This document shows, one piece after another, positions 42,033 to 52,776 of a stretch of 64,000 nt of DNA. The stretch is from Mortierella sp. BCC40632 (lineage: Eukaryota > Mortierellomycota > Mortierellomycetes > Mortierellales > Mortierellaceae): assembly GCA_011634665.1 (NCBI GenBank), contig WAEK01000009.1, positions 1,293,501-1,357,500 of the forward strand. Direction: 5' to 3'. The notes beneath the pieces are model-generated. The model did not search any database and was not told the origin of the DNA. It saw only the letters and a list, made by a program, of their open reading frames with translations. How positions within the stretch are numbered: the first letter of the stretch is position 1; each line of letters starts with the position of its first letter. A program made the position numbers and the translations under genes.

Positions 42033-43246
42033 TTAACCATATCGGAATCCCAAAACAAATCCACCTGCAAAGGTAGACTTGAATTGAAAGTTAGTGGTGA
42101 GAATCCTGAGGAGTCCTCGGAAGGCATGTCTTGCATCATGGACCGTGACCTTGCCATCGCGGTCGAGATCAAACTTTTCCTTAAACTTGTATTCAATCTT
42201 TGTCCAATTGACCTGGATATATCCCGAGTTGACCAAAAGTTGAAGCGAGACAAAGGCCATACCAACGACGAGCATGACCATCTTGCCCAGTTTCTTGAAT
42301 AGATAGCCAGAGCACAGACCCATGGCAGCACCGAACGTCAATTCCTTGGAATTGATCAATGGCTCCTTTTCGGCTTTGAGGTTTTCTTAAAAATTTCCAA
42401 AAAAGAAAAAAGAAAAAAAAAGAGACAAAGGAGGTGTTATGATTGGATGAAATGTTACATGTTGCAATGCGCACTTTCCTTTCCTTTTTTCCCCCCGTCA
42501 CAAACAATTCGACAGTCCAGATCGGATGCTTGTTTCCACCAAGAGCCAAGACCGAGAGGCTGCCAGCCGATCCGGACACGACCCTATTTCACACCCCACA
42601 CCATGGATTCACTTTATCACTGTACCCATTTTTTTTTTTTTTTTTTTTTACCTGCATAATAAGGTGGGTTCGCAGTCGCAGCTGCACAGTAGACGACACT
42701 TGGACGCGAGGAGAAACCAGAGGAGGAGGACAGAGTTGATTGAGACAAGATCAATGGTCCGAGGACTGTGGTCGTAGCAGCTGTTGTTCCAAGCATCCAT
42801 GACCACTTTGTTCCCAAACCACCATTTTCTACAACACTTCTTGATCCTACTGCCACCCCAGATTCAATTCCTGCAAGAGTCGTCTTTACTGGCTTGGTCA
42901 CAAATGCGGATCGGATTTCGGAAATATGGTGTAGAGACTTTTGTTCTGTTGGAAAAGAGAGAAAGAGAGAAAGAGAGAGAATGGTAGAGAGGGTCAACCT
43001 CACGTCTCCTCCCTAGCTGCGCGCTGCGCGCTGTGTGCATAGTGAGATTATCTTACGGTGTGCTGCGTTCGACATGAAACCGCGCTGAAAGGAAGACAGC
43101 GACGAGAGGTGCATGTTTGTAAAGGCGGGCGAAGGAGTTTTGCCGAATGCTGCGCGCGCGGTGGCCTGGCCTGGAATAGCTGGAGCAATGCCTCCAACAC
43201 GGAGAATTGCAGCCGCTGGGCGGAGGAGTGGGGTAGCACGTTGCAT
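42033..43246 (-). CDS. FUN14-domain mitochondrial membrane protein
   Basis: Three exons on the minus strand: 43246-43057, 42945-42652 and 42385-42033, in phase, 278 aa. The first 60 residues are rich in Arg, Ala and Ser with few acids (MQRATPLLRPAAAILRVG), a mitochondrial presequence. The C-terminal 100 residues carry the FUN14 domain: ELTFGAAMGLCSGYLFKKLGK, then VVGMAFVSLQLLVNSGYIQVNW, then FKEKFDLDRDGK, and a final hydrophobic stretch with GFVLGFRYG. The two hydrophobic segments should span a mitochondrial membrane. FUN14 proteins in animals (FUNDC1) are mitophagy receptors; fungal members are mostly uncharacterised. The intron before exon 3 contains an A tract. No LIR motif is obvious near the start. 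Confidence 0.87.
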
Positions 43247-43588
43247 GGTATGCAGCAGGCAAACACGAAAATTGAGATGAAGCAGAGGTTCGGTGTTTTA
43301 GTTTGGGTGCAGAGGATTCTCAAATGAGATGAACTTTTGGATGCTGACAGAGGACAAGGATGAAGGAGAGAGGAAGGAAAGAAAGGAGAAGAAGGGTCCA
43401 ATGCTCCTTTTTAGGTTTCCTGAGGGTGCTGGCTGGCTACTGAGTCGTGGCTTTTTTTGGGCTAGTATTTCCAAAGGAGGACACAAGCACTTGCAACAAA
43501 CAATGACATCCTCCTACATAAAATCATAGGCGGTGCTCCCCAAGATGGCAATTTCTTGGTGGTTCTGTGTCTTTATTTCTTCACAGCC

Positions 43589-44071
43589 TCATAAGCTGCT
43601 CTCGGTCTCGGTGTCAGTCCAATTGACTGACATCCGACTTGTCCCTACGCTCTCCCTCCTACGGGGAGGCATCATCTCGATCCCCGCCTTGACCCACTCT
43701 AGATACCAGTTCCCTATTCTTCCTATCCCGTCATTATGATCCTTCCTTCGCTTTCTATAGTAATATCCGGCATCAGTACCGTCGCCGCAGTTGTCCTTAT
43801 CGTGCAGTTGTCCATGCTCTTGCTTTTGCTGTCGTTGATGTTGAGAGGGTAGACGATGATCCCGACCATCACATTGACTCTTGGTGCTTTGACCATGGGT
43901 CGACCAAAGAGACAAAGGAGGTACCAAAGGAGAAAAAGACGAAAACTTGTGGAGCGATCTAGAAACCCAATGATGATCGATAGCAGTAATCATCACCACC
44001 TTAAACGCCCACACTAGCATCAGCAAGAGCACGATAAACTTCAACATCCGGACCGCCTTCATTATCCTCAC
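43589..44071 (-). CDS. possible small membrane protein, or PP5 3' untranslated region
   Basis: 160 codons with an N-terminal hydrophobic segment (MLKFIVLLLMLVWAFKVVMI), then a Gln/Lys/Asp-rich hydrophilic part. It starts only 18 bp after the stop of the PP5 gene on the same strand, so it may be untranslated 3' sequence. No domain recognised; no homologue comes to mind. Confidence 0.25.
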   Translation of the reverse strand: MRIMKAVRMLKFIVLLLMLVWAFKVVMITAIDHHWVSRSLHKFSSFSPLVPPLSLWSTHGQSTKSQCDGRDHRLPSQHQRQQKQEHGQLHDKDNCGDGTDAGYYYRKRRKDHNDGIGRIGNWYLEWVKAGIEMMPPRRRESVGTSRMSVNWTDTETESSL

Positions 44072-44089
44072 TGCGGCTCGGTCCTCGCT

Positions 44090-46476
44090 TCAAAAGCCTC
44101 CAAGTCGGCCTGTGTAAGACCTAGACTTTGGATGCTCTACCGCATCGAATTGAATATAGTCTAGCTTGTATCCCTTCTCCTTGTCTGGAATGACATTGAT
44201 GAAGGCTCCCTTGTTGCCGACAGAGTCGCTGAAGTGTCATGGTCATCCATATCGTTGTGGTGGTAGTCGAGTGTTGTGTGCAAACAAAGCGCGTTTGAGC
44301 GGGGAGAGGGGAAGAGAGATGGATAGAGGGAGAGAAAGAGAGGATGAGAATATTTCAGTTAGCTATACCGAATAATAGATAAGTCGCTGACCAAGAAACT
44401 TTAGCAAACTCCGAGTCGTACCAGTAGTTAGGGGCAGAGAAGATAGTAACACAGCGGCCAGCATGCTCAATATGGTATCCCTGCTGTTTGACCTCATGAC
44501 TGCGAATGACCATGTCTACAATGATTAACCCCCCCCCGGTGGTAGAGTCAAGAAAAATGAGCAGATGTTAGCAAATCATCCTTGAGAGCTATAAAACAAA
44601 AAATATTGCATACAAAAATGAAAAGCTTACCAATGTTGTTCATCTTGCAGAAGTTCTCTGTAACATCAGGACCAAACTTCTGTCCCACACCTCGAGCACT
44701 TGGGCTTCGTCCTGGCAACATCTGTGGGTCCGCCCAGAGAAGCTCTGACATAAGCCCACCTTGTCCTGGTTGTCCCTTCGAGATTCGATCAATGCCCTTG
44801 ATCTCCTCCAAGGTCACATCATCTCTCGAACTCAATCCTCCGTGAACGACAAAGATCTTTTCCTGGACCAAGTGAGCGAGTGGCAAGCAGATAAACGTCT
44901 CCGAGAACATCTTGAACATTGTCTCTGAGAATTTGACCTTGACCTCTTCCTCAAACCCATAGACCTTGTTCATGTCGTCCGTTTCATGGTTGCCACGAGT
45001 AAGGTACATGCCCGTAGGATACAGAGATTTGTATGCAAACAGCGTCAAGATAATCTCGAGGGAGAAGCTTCCACGATCGACAAAATCACCGTTGAAGAGG
45101 TATGCGTGCTTCTCGGTGGGTCGTCCATTGAGTTTGAAAATGTTGATAAAGTCATAAAACTGTCCATGGACATCACCGCAGATGGTCAGTTTGGAATCCT
45201 CTGGAATCTTGACATCCACCAACGATGGTTGTTCCATGAAATACTTTCTAGCTTGAAGAATAATCTACTCAAAGTGACAATTACAGGTCAGAAGGTGATT
45301 CCCTTTTAGCATATGAAAATATGGACGAATGCATGCCAGCAGGTCTGAGAATATCCATTGGACTATCGGGTCGACTGTCTTGGCAAAACCATGTTGGGGA
45401 TGGGGGACGGTTATCGTTCTCCAACGTCTGAGTCGCTTCATTCTATACAAGGGGCTGCCCACACTGTCGTAACATCGACAATCGTTGGCGTCCATTGAGT
45501 TGGATTCACTTGCAACCACAGTTGCAGCAGCACTCTTCAGCTCTTACCTCATAAGCATATCGCTTGTGAATCTTCTTCTGGTCGGTAAACCGCTGGATCA
45601 TGTCGTCAACAAACTCCTTGGTAATCTTGCCATCGTCAATCCTCACACCGTCATATGAATCCTCGACAATGATGGACTGAACGTCGATCGAGTCAGACAC
45701 TCGCTTGATAACCTCATCACTTGCAATTGCCTTTTCGAACGCAATCCGAGCTGCAGTCTTTTCGCAGTCCTCGAGTTTAAGCTTTGCATCCTTATCGTTG
45801 GGAGCAAGTCGAACTACAATCCTGAAATCCTTGGCAGCCTCCTTATATCGAGCAAGCGCATACTTGCCCACGCCCCGACGATAGTATCCCTTGGCGTACT
45901 TTGGGTCAACCTCGATCGCCTTGTCGCCATCACTGAATGTCATGAAAAAAAAGGGAGGAGAATCAAAGGGAGAATGATGGACGAAGTTGATGAGTCTAAA
46001 TGTTCGAGTTTCATGGGGGGAGTGATCCAGCAATATGAAAGAGCACAAGGAAGTCTTACAGGATAGCAGATCCATAGGCCTCAAGTTTAGTATGGGCAAA
46101 GGCACGGTTCGCATAATACGGAGCGACATTGGGATTTAACTCGATCGCCTCTGTGTACTTTTCGATTGCCGCCTCATACTTCTTGCCTAGAGTAGTTGAT
46201 CCAGGATGAATGAGAGTTGGAATGATTAGCAAACATGACTCTGTCAATGATGGCTCTTCATCATTGTGGTTCCATTCTACCGATCCTGATCCACAAGAGT
46301 AGTCTGCATGACTGCTGAAGGCACAGAGTCCTTTGAATCATGAGATCATCCTGCAGAGCCGAGTGATTGGAAAGCAGTAAGGCGAATCAAGATCACGTAC
46401 TAGCAAAGAGAGCGTTAGCCTCTTCTTTGATGGCATTAGCCCTGGCAGCGACGTCTTCGGAGACCTGAGTAGCCAT
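44090..46476 (-). CDS. PPT1: serine/threonine protein phosphatase 5 (TPR-PP5)
   Basis: Six minus-strand exons: 46476-46401, 46186-46060, 45932-45548, 45264-44631, 44515-44422 and 44228-44090, giving 484 aa, close to the family norm. The N-terminal TPR domain (YEAAIEKYTEAIELNPNVAPYYANRAFAH, then AIEVDPKYAKGYYRRG) is the Hsp90-binding part. The PPP catalytic core has GDVHGQ, GDFVDRG, RGNHE, HGG (VVHGGLSS) and SAPNYCDSVGNKGAF, which supply the two-metal centre; the Cys of SAPNYC is assembled across the last intron. TPR and catalytic domains are joined by a linker (about residues 100-175). It acts in cytosol and nucleus on Hsp90/Hsp70-associated clients. The gene is divergent from the Hob3-like gene, 352 bp away. 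Confidence 0.93.
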
Positions 46477-46828
46477 GACGGTGGAGTAAGGGAGGTGGGA
46501 ACGAGGAAGGGATGGATGAAAGAAGATGAGAAAGGAGAAATGGCGGCAAAACGCAGGGGAGAGGACTTTATCCAGGAGGTTTGGTTTGCCCTGAACATTT
46601 TTTTTTTTTTTTTTCATTCGAGGTAACGTGATATTTGGGAGTGGGAATGGACACACAGCACACAGCACACACCACACTTGTTCAATGCTCCTTTGTCCTC
46701 CTCCCTTTTCTCATCGCTGACTTCCTCTTTGTCAATCCGAACCCACCACAATCTCTGTTTGTCACCATCTCCTCAAAAGCACCCAAGTGGTAATTCTCTC
46801 AATCTAAACACAAAAAAAGAGACTCATC
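46477..46828. promoter_or_regulatory. divergent promoter region, PP5 and Hob3-like genes
   Basis: 352 bp between the two start codons, with a T tract at about 46600-46614 and C/T-rich stretches. No clear TATA box on either side. Confidence 0.5.
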
Positions 46829-47330
46829 ATGAGCTGGTATGTTCAGAGAACGGGTCGCTCCATGCATGTAGCTCCATACAAGTAGCACCTTGCTCTCCAA
46901 CGTTAAATTGTCTTGCATGCTCCGGGTTTCTCTACTACCAGTCCACCATTGTTTGGAGGCGGATACCAAAAGCTGGTGGTGGTCACTTTCTGATATCAAC
47001 TTGCCACACAACTCTTCAACTCTAGGTCTGGTCTGAAAAAGAACCTCTCTCGCGCCACCACCTCGGTCCTTTCCAAGACTGGAAGCCTCGAGCGCACAGT
47101 TGACCGGGAATTTGACGATGAAGAAAAGCGGTTTAGAATGTAATGCAATTATTGGTTCTAGGGGCCTCTTGTCCTCCACCTTCCTCTCTCTTCCTCTTTC
47201 TCGGTGGCCTCATATTATCCACTCACAGAGCTTTCTTCTTTGTCTATGAAATCAAGTCTGGAAGCCAAGACGGAGAAACTTCACAAAGAGTCTATTGGGT
47301 ACGCTCAGGCTGTCAGAAGTAAGTCTCAGC

Positions 47331-47369
<39 letters not shown>

Positions 47370-48159
47370 CAATCAAGCGCCAAGAATCCTGAGTATGAAC
47401 TACTCTTTATTTTGAATGCCTTTGATAGATATGACTGGATCTCAGCTCAAGATTGCATCCACTATTGACCAATTTTATGACGATGGCGCACCGATGGGCA
47501 TTTATGGAACCAAATACAAAGAGGCTGTTGCCAAGCTTGAACAACAGGCACTAGAAGAGGTGGTAAGCTGCATTTTTTTTTCTTTCTTTCTTAATGGAGT
47601 TACCAAAAAGTGATTCAGAAAAGAGCATAGTCTCACAAAGGCCCGTTTGATCGACTTCTCCCACAACACAACAATCAAGGACACTGCCTATCGGACGACG
47701 GTCCTCGAACCCGTCGGCCGGTACTCTTCCTATTTTCCAGAGATCAACGAGGCCATCCGTCGACGAAATAAGAAGTTACTCGATTATGACGCAGCACGTG
47801 CCAAGGTTCGCAAACTAGTAGAACGACCTCCTTCATCTGCATATGATGATTCATCTTCTGCAACCAATAAGCTGACTCGGGCAGAGTACGAGGCAAATCA
47901 ACTCCGCGAAACGTATGACACCATGAACGCACAATTGACGACAGAACTTCCTAAAGTCATGGACACAAGAGTGGCCTATCTGGATCCTTCATTCGAGGCA
48001 CTTATCAAGTCTCAGTTGTCGTTTGCACAGGATGCGCACCAAACATTGGAGGGACTTCGCGACTTTTTCCCTGAAGAGGATCAAATGAGTGAAATGGAGG
48101 TGGCGGCCGAAGGTATTCTAGCACAAATGAAGGAGCTCACTATTTGTGGACTAGCCTAA
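46829..48159 (+). CDS. hob3: N-BAR domain protein, Hob3/Rvs161 (BIN3) type
   Basis: Five exons: 46829-46836, 47026-47139, 47257-47318, 47429-47562 and 47641-48159, in phase, 278 aa. The tiny first exon codes only MS plus part of W, a common arrangement for this family, whose members start MSW. The amphipathic N-terminus and ERTVDREFDDEEKRFR are diagnostic, and the BAR helices follow (LKIASTIDQFYDD, then PEINEAIRRRNKKLLDYDAARAKVRKL, then ELPKVMDTRVAYLDPSFEALIKSQ). There is no SH3 domain, which separates it from Rvs167/Hob1. It should dimerise, bend membrane at endocytic sites and link to actin patches and cytokinesis. Intron 3 carries a 30-nt T tract. Confidence 0.93.
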
Positions 48160-48957
48160 GTGCTACTTGATCACTAAAGAATAGACTGGGGTAGTACGAG
48201 CAGATTTCGAAGGATTTGGGTGTATAGTATGCAACTTGTTATTTTTCAGAGCAACAATGGATACCAACTCTGAATTTATGACTATTGAACTCAGGGGAAT
48301 TAAAGAAATAAACCATCACTGCCTGCGGACTAAATCAGTAATTAGGTCGAATGGCGATCTGGTATCCTTTTTTTTTTTTTTTTTTAACTAAGGGGTTGGC
48401 TCATTGGATGCGTGCTCAGAGTTTTCCTCGAGGTTTGTTTTGACCGCTCAGATGACTAGAGTCAACTCCTTTGAGATCTAGACCCCAAATATTGACTAAA
48501 TGATCAATTGGTGACGCCGTCTTAATGTTTACCAGCAATAGCTTTTGATACACATGGTTCTGAGGAAGAGTGAGCTAATACTATTATGGCCGATGTTGTC
48601 AAGGTTTCATAAAAAAGAACCAGTGCATCACTACCATGTCATCAGTATGATGACCGCTTGACCCACGAAGCCTAAGTCTCTCGTCGTGGTATTCAACTCA
48701 CTATGTTGAGACCTTCTTGCTGAATTTGGATAATAGTTCAATTCTATCTTCAAGTGACATTTGGGTAGCTTGATGGGCGAGATATGTGAAGAGTGCGTGC
48801 GTTGGACTGTGATACATCCGGATCCGTTTCTCTTCCCAGTTTCCATTGCACAATATACCTGCACTCTTTATGAAGGCATCGATGGTGCTGATCTTAGCAA
48901 TTTCTAGGACTTGAATACGTTTTGAGTGGGATGGTAAACGCGGCGAGCAAGCGAGGA

Positions 48958-48992
<35 letters not shown>

Positions 48993-49876
48993 AAAGGAAG
49001 GAGAATAGAGACTCGAGTAAGAGTCCCTTCCGTTGCATTAAAGTCAAGAGAACGAGAACGCCCATGGCTCCTTTTTTTTTCGCTTTTCGGGGCGCAAGAG
49101 TAGGAAATGACCAAAGAGCGTCTTGAAATTTAATTCTTTCCATTCCTACGCGTGGAAAAATCCAGGCAAATAACAACGGCTACCATCACTCGAACGTTGG
49201 GGGTCATAAATAATACGGCGTTCTCTGTCAGGATTCGTTAGAAGGTTGGCTATGTGTTGAAGCCTGTTTCGAATAAAGTTGTTTCTAGCTTCATCTGACG
49301 ACCGAACACACGCTGGTGACAAATTCCTAATAAATCACTGCTGTTGTGTGGTGACAAATCGTCTAGTTCCTCGATAAACTTTGTTGTTGCCAAGGCTATG
49401 GTCCAACTTTGTTCAGCATTTCGTTTAATTCATGTGAACAAAAGGCACAGATAAAAAAAAATAAAAGCAAAATATCAAAGGATAAGGAGGGAGCCAATAA
49501 AGGTGATAAGGAAACAGACAAGTGTTGGTGGTCCTAGCTCAAGAAAATGGCACTTGTCCGAAAGTCTTGGGTAGAGCGTCAGGTACCACAGTAGAGTGAC
49601 TTTAGAGATTTGGATAAGGAAACAATATTTAGGTGTGGAATTAGCATGGGCGATTAGTATAGAGAACAAAAAAAAAAAAAAAAAAAAAAAAAAAGTGGCC
49701 AAGTGGTCAGTCGATAAGGGCTTCAGGTCAATCGAGTCAAGCGCACTGGCCCAGTGAGCACAGAGTGAATCCTTTCTTAAACCTGAACCGTGGCACCCTT
49801 CTTTGTGGATTTCAGAGCCGTGAAGCGAAAAGATGTATAGGGTCAGGCAGAGCAGGAGGAGTGTTGAAGGTGGGAA
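48160..49876. other. 1.7-kb intergenic stretch
   Basis: A T tract lies at about 48368-48385, a GA microsatellite at about 48961-48990 and an A tract at about 49668-49694. One minus-strand frame at 48701-49114 is listed separately. Otherwise nothing is supported. Confidence 0.5.
48701..49114 (-). CDS. possible small protein, unrecognised
   Basis: 137 codons. The N-terminal half is partly coded by the GA/CT microsatellite (a run of SLSL), so it is doubtful. The C-terminal half (IAKISTIDAFIKSAGILCNGNW, then SPTHALFTYLAHQATQMSLEDRIELLSKF) has good protein-like composition. A shorter product or a spliced N-terminus is possible. No family recognised. Confidence 0.3.
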
Positions 49877-52177
49877 ATGGTTCGTTGGAACTCCTTTCTT
49901 TTGCTCCCCTCAGTTGAGTGTCTTGTTCTGATAGCTCTTGGGTCGGTTCTTTTCTTCTATAAATTGAAAGAGATTTGGCTGAAGATCTCTCCTCGGTGTG
50001 TGTATCCAGTTCAACCCACGTCTCCCTTTTGCGCCTTCTCGTACATTAGGAAGATGTCAATGGTGAAGAGAAGCCCAAGCAGTCATAGTCGAGGTCAACC
50101 CCGCCAATACAATTATTCTTCTGAAACTCAAGAGAATGTAATCAAAACTATCGGTTTCCAACACAACGTCTCCTTTCACACTACTTTCGGTGAAATAGAT
50201 TCCACCTGTGCGACAATCTCCGACAAATCCCTGCCAATGACCCCGCTTACACCTCCTCCTAGCAATTCGAGTATAAGGAAAAGACGGCTGAGCTTTATTG
50301 AAGCCAACCCGGGTCGAGTCACCGATGCAAGATATCAGTCGCCTAGAGTGCCTTCACATGAAACAATCCTTGTCGCTCCACCACCGCTAGGTCCTTGTTG
50401 GCCTGAGCGAGGGCCCATCACTTTCATCGCAGAGTCTGAAGTGGATCTTATGAGGGAGGATCTTGACATCTTTGGAGGGATTTGGGGTAATGCTAGTCAA
50501 CACCCAACAGCAGATAGGGCGGAAAATTCTCAGCAGTGTTCGGAAGAGTCTAGTCCCGACAGTGAGATTTCAGATGATGCGCAGAGTGGACAGGAAAATC
50601 GACATTTGCTGGGCGCCCCACAACCTGACACTCTTGCCACAAAAGCCGCCAGGGTCTACACTGATGAGTGGCTTCAAAATGGCGCTTGCAGATACCGACG
50701 GAGTCGCAGCGTCCCTAACTCGTTTTACCGGCTCCATTCCAACTCCAATGGTTCAGTTTTGTCGAACGACTCTGGCTCTGAGGGCCGCCTGAACGATGGT
50801 GTTTTATCGGCAAGATCGAGGGATTTCAGCGTGTGCATGCATAGCTCAGAATCCTCCGGGCAAGACATCCAAGAGGGGACTACCACGTTCTCCAGTACCT
50901 CTTATAACAGCCAGCTTCGTCGCCGAATGTCATATATCACTCAGCACCCAAATCCAAGTGATCTCGAGGAGCCGACCTTTCAGTTCCGCCAAACCCGACG
51001 AGTCTCTTATCTTGGTCGATTTCTCGAGGCCCTTCAGAAATTCGAGAGAGTTGCCCGAGATTTGAGTTGTTGTGGTGCTCGGCTCAAAAAATCTAGCGAG
51101 TTGAGCCAGATCGATAGTTCTCTTAACAGTAGAGCGGCAGCATCAACTGAAGAGAATGTGGATAAATTCCTGAGAGTAGCTACTCCAGAGCTAATAGAGA
51201 CGGGTGACGAACCTGACACCGGTTTTAGAGAGACTGTAGATGAGTCAGGTGTATGGGATGAAGAGCCGGGTGTTTTGAGTGAGGGGGAGCTTCAGGCGAT
51301 TGTGTGCCAGGTGCGACAATGGAAGCGGTTGCGATCAAGCAGAAGGAGGCAACGGAGACCCGTTCATAGAAGAGTCGATTCTGTTGAATCACTCGAAACC
51401 GAGAACATGACGTCCTCCAAGTCTCTGGAAGAACTCCAGTTGTCCGAGGAAATGTCGCGAGGTGAAAGATGGTCGCTACGTAACCCAGCACTTCTACAGG
51501 AGCATCACAAGATCCAAGGCGAGCTAGCGGATCGGGAAGAGGAACCCAATATAATTCCAACAGACTTGCTTGATAGCGGCTCCTTGCTGGGCATGCACAC
51601 CACGAGAGACAGCGATATGATTGTCGGAGTCAGGAATGGAGCCAATGCTGAAGATCAGGCAATGATACGGCTACTTGAGCCTTGGGATCAACGACAGCAG
51701 CGAGCTCAAGATACAGAGGATGTTTCAGCGGATCAACAACAAAGGCATGGTTTGAGTGAAATTTTTTCAGAGTATACAATGGGCCTTGAATCAAATGTGA
51801 GGCTCCAATGTAGCCAGCAGAAACAACGAGTGCCACTTCTGAGCATCTTGAGTTGCGATGACAGGCATCTCCTCCAGGATGCATTGCCTGGATTGAGTTG
51901 CGGTTCTCAGTCAGGCACTCACACAGGAGGCAATGGTGTTGTCAAACCCACTCACCCAGACCATGGCGACAACTGTTGTGTTGGGGATGAGGCCCATCCA
52001 ATCCGATACTGTTCCTTTCAGAGGACTCGATATGGGCTCGTTGCAGTTGAGGAGGATGGGAGTGAGAGAGAGGATGCAGGAGTGGTGAATAAGGGCAAAC
52101 ACAAGCGGCGGGTGCTCAAAAAAGCACTGACCAGGCCCTGGTCTGCGCTTCGTAAATGGATCAGTGACTGTCAATAA
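49877..52177 (+). CDS. unrecognised 766-aa Ser-rich protein with N-terminal hydrophobic segment
   Basis: Single long exon. Residues about 6-28 (FLLLPSVECLVLIALGSVLFFY) could anchor a membrane, but the Met at 50054 (MSMVKRSPSSHSRG) is an equally reasonable start and would remove it. The rest is mostly predicted disordered: Ser/Glu/Gln-rich, with scattered basic-Ser patches such as RKRRLSF, RRRMSY and RTRRVSY that fit basophilic kinase sites (R-R-x-S). A basic C-terminus (KHKRRVLKKALTRPWSALRKWI) could be an amphipathic helix. No domain recognised. The frame is uninterrupted for 2.3 kb and codon use is protein-like, so it is a real gene, perhaps a regulated scaffold; that role is a guess. Confidence 0.75.
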   Translation: MVRWNSFLLLPSVECLVLIALGSVLFFYKLKEIWLKISPRCVYPVQPTSPFCAFSYIRKMSMVKRSPSSHSRGQPRQYNYSSETQENVIKTIGFQHNVSFHTTFGEIDSTCATISDKSLPMTPLTPPPSNSSIRKRRLSFIEANPGRVTDARYQSPRVPSHETILVAPPPLGPCWPERGPITFIAESEVDLMREDLDIFGGIWGNASQHPTADRAENSQQCSEESSPDSEISDDAQSGQENRHLLGAPQPDTLATKAARVYTDEWLQNGACRYRRSRSVPNSFYRLHSNSNGSVLSNDSGSEGRLNDGVLSARSRDFSVCMHSSESSGQDIQEGTTTFSSTSYNSQLRRRMSYITQHPNPSDLEEPTFQFRQTRRVSYLGRFLEALQKFERVARDLSCCGARLKKSSELSQIDSSLNSRAAASTEENVDKFLRVATPELIETGDEPDTGFRETVDESGVWDEEPGVLSEGELQAIVCQVRQWKRLRSSRRRQRRPVHRRVDSVESLETENMTSSKSLEELQLSEEMSRGERWSLRNPALLQEHHKIQGELADREEEPNIIPTDLLDSGSLLGMHTTRDSDMIVGVRNGANAEDQAMIRLLEPWDQRQQRAQDTEDVSADQQQRHGLSEIFSEYTMGLESNVRLQCSQQKQRVPLLSILSCDDRHLLQDALPGLSCGSQSGTHTGGNGVVKPTHPDHGDNCCVGDEAHPIRYCSFQRTRYGLVAVEEDGSEREDAGVVNKGKHKRRVLKKALTRPWSALRKWISDCQ

Positions 52178-52776
52178 AAAAAAAACTGTGGCCGACTGGA
52201 TGGCCAGAGAGGGTTGATGGAGCCTGCGTGAATGAAATGGCGAATGAATGAAGGAAAGAAATCTCTGGCGCGTGACTGATCTTGAGCTGGAGAGGGAACG
52301 AGACGCGTTGGAGGTGGGCTAAGCGCCGTCTTATGCGAGACAATATTGTCTCTGAAAGATAGCCAACGCCGTGAGACAATAGTGGTAGGCATCACGTCGC
52401 TTTGACTTTTTTTTTTTTTTTTTTCATTTTTTTTTGGCGCCTCCCTTCTTTGTTTTTTCTTTCCTTTTCATTTCTTTCTTCTTCCTACGTTTCTTCACGC
52501 TGCTCCCACTGTTTACATTCTCCCTGCTCGCTTTCCTGCAGCACTTCTAGTGTGGCACAACAGAGACCCTTCTATTCTCTGTTCTCTCCTGTACATACTC
52601 TCCAAACTGAAAAACTAGTGTCGACATAGACAACGCATACTCTTTTGTCGCTATCACTATCACTCGGACTGCCGTTGATCCATTTTGGTATCACCGCACT
52701 GCTTTTTCTCGCTTGTTACTATCTGTTTGTAACACGAGTCGCCCGCCCGAAGAACGAGGCCAAGTGCCAGCCCCCA
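52178..52776. other. upstream region of the giant repeat protein
   Basis: An in-frame stretch directly upstream of the first ATG (52645-52776) codes a hydrophobic segment (LPLIHFGITALLFLACYYLFV), but no in-frame ATG precedes it. CATAG at about 52625-52629 could be a splice acceptor for an unseen first exon. T-rich tracts lie at about 52407-52434. Confidence 0.45.

Noticed and set aside
49695..49780. tRNA gene (TGGCCAAGTGGTCAG looks like an A-box)
   Set aside because: No B-box follows and no acceptor or anticodon stem can be paired.
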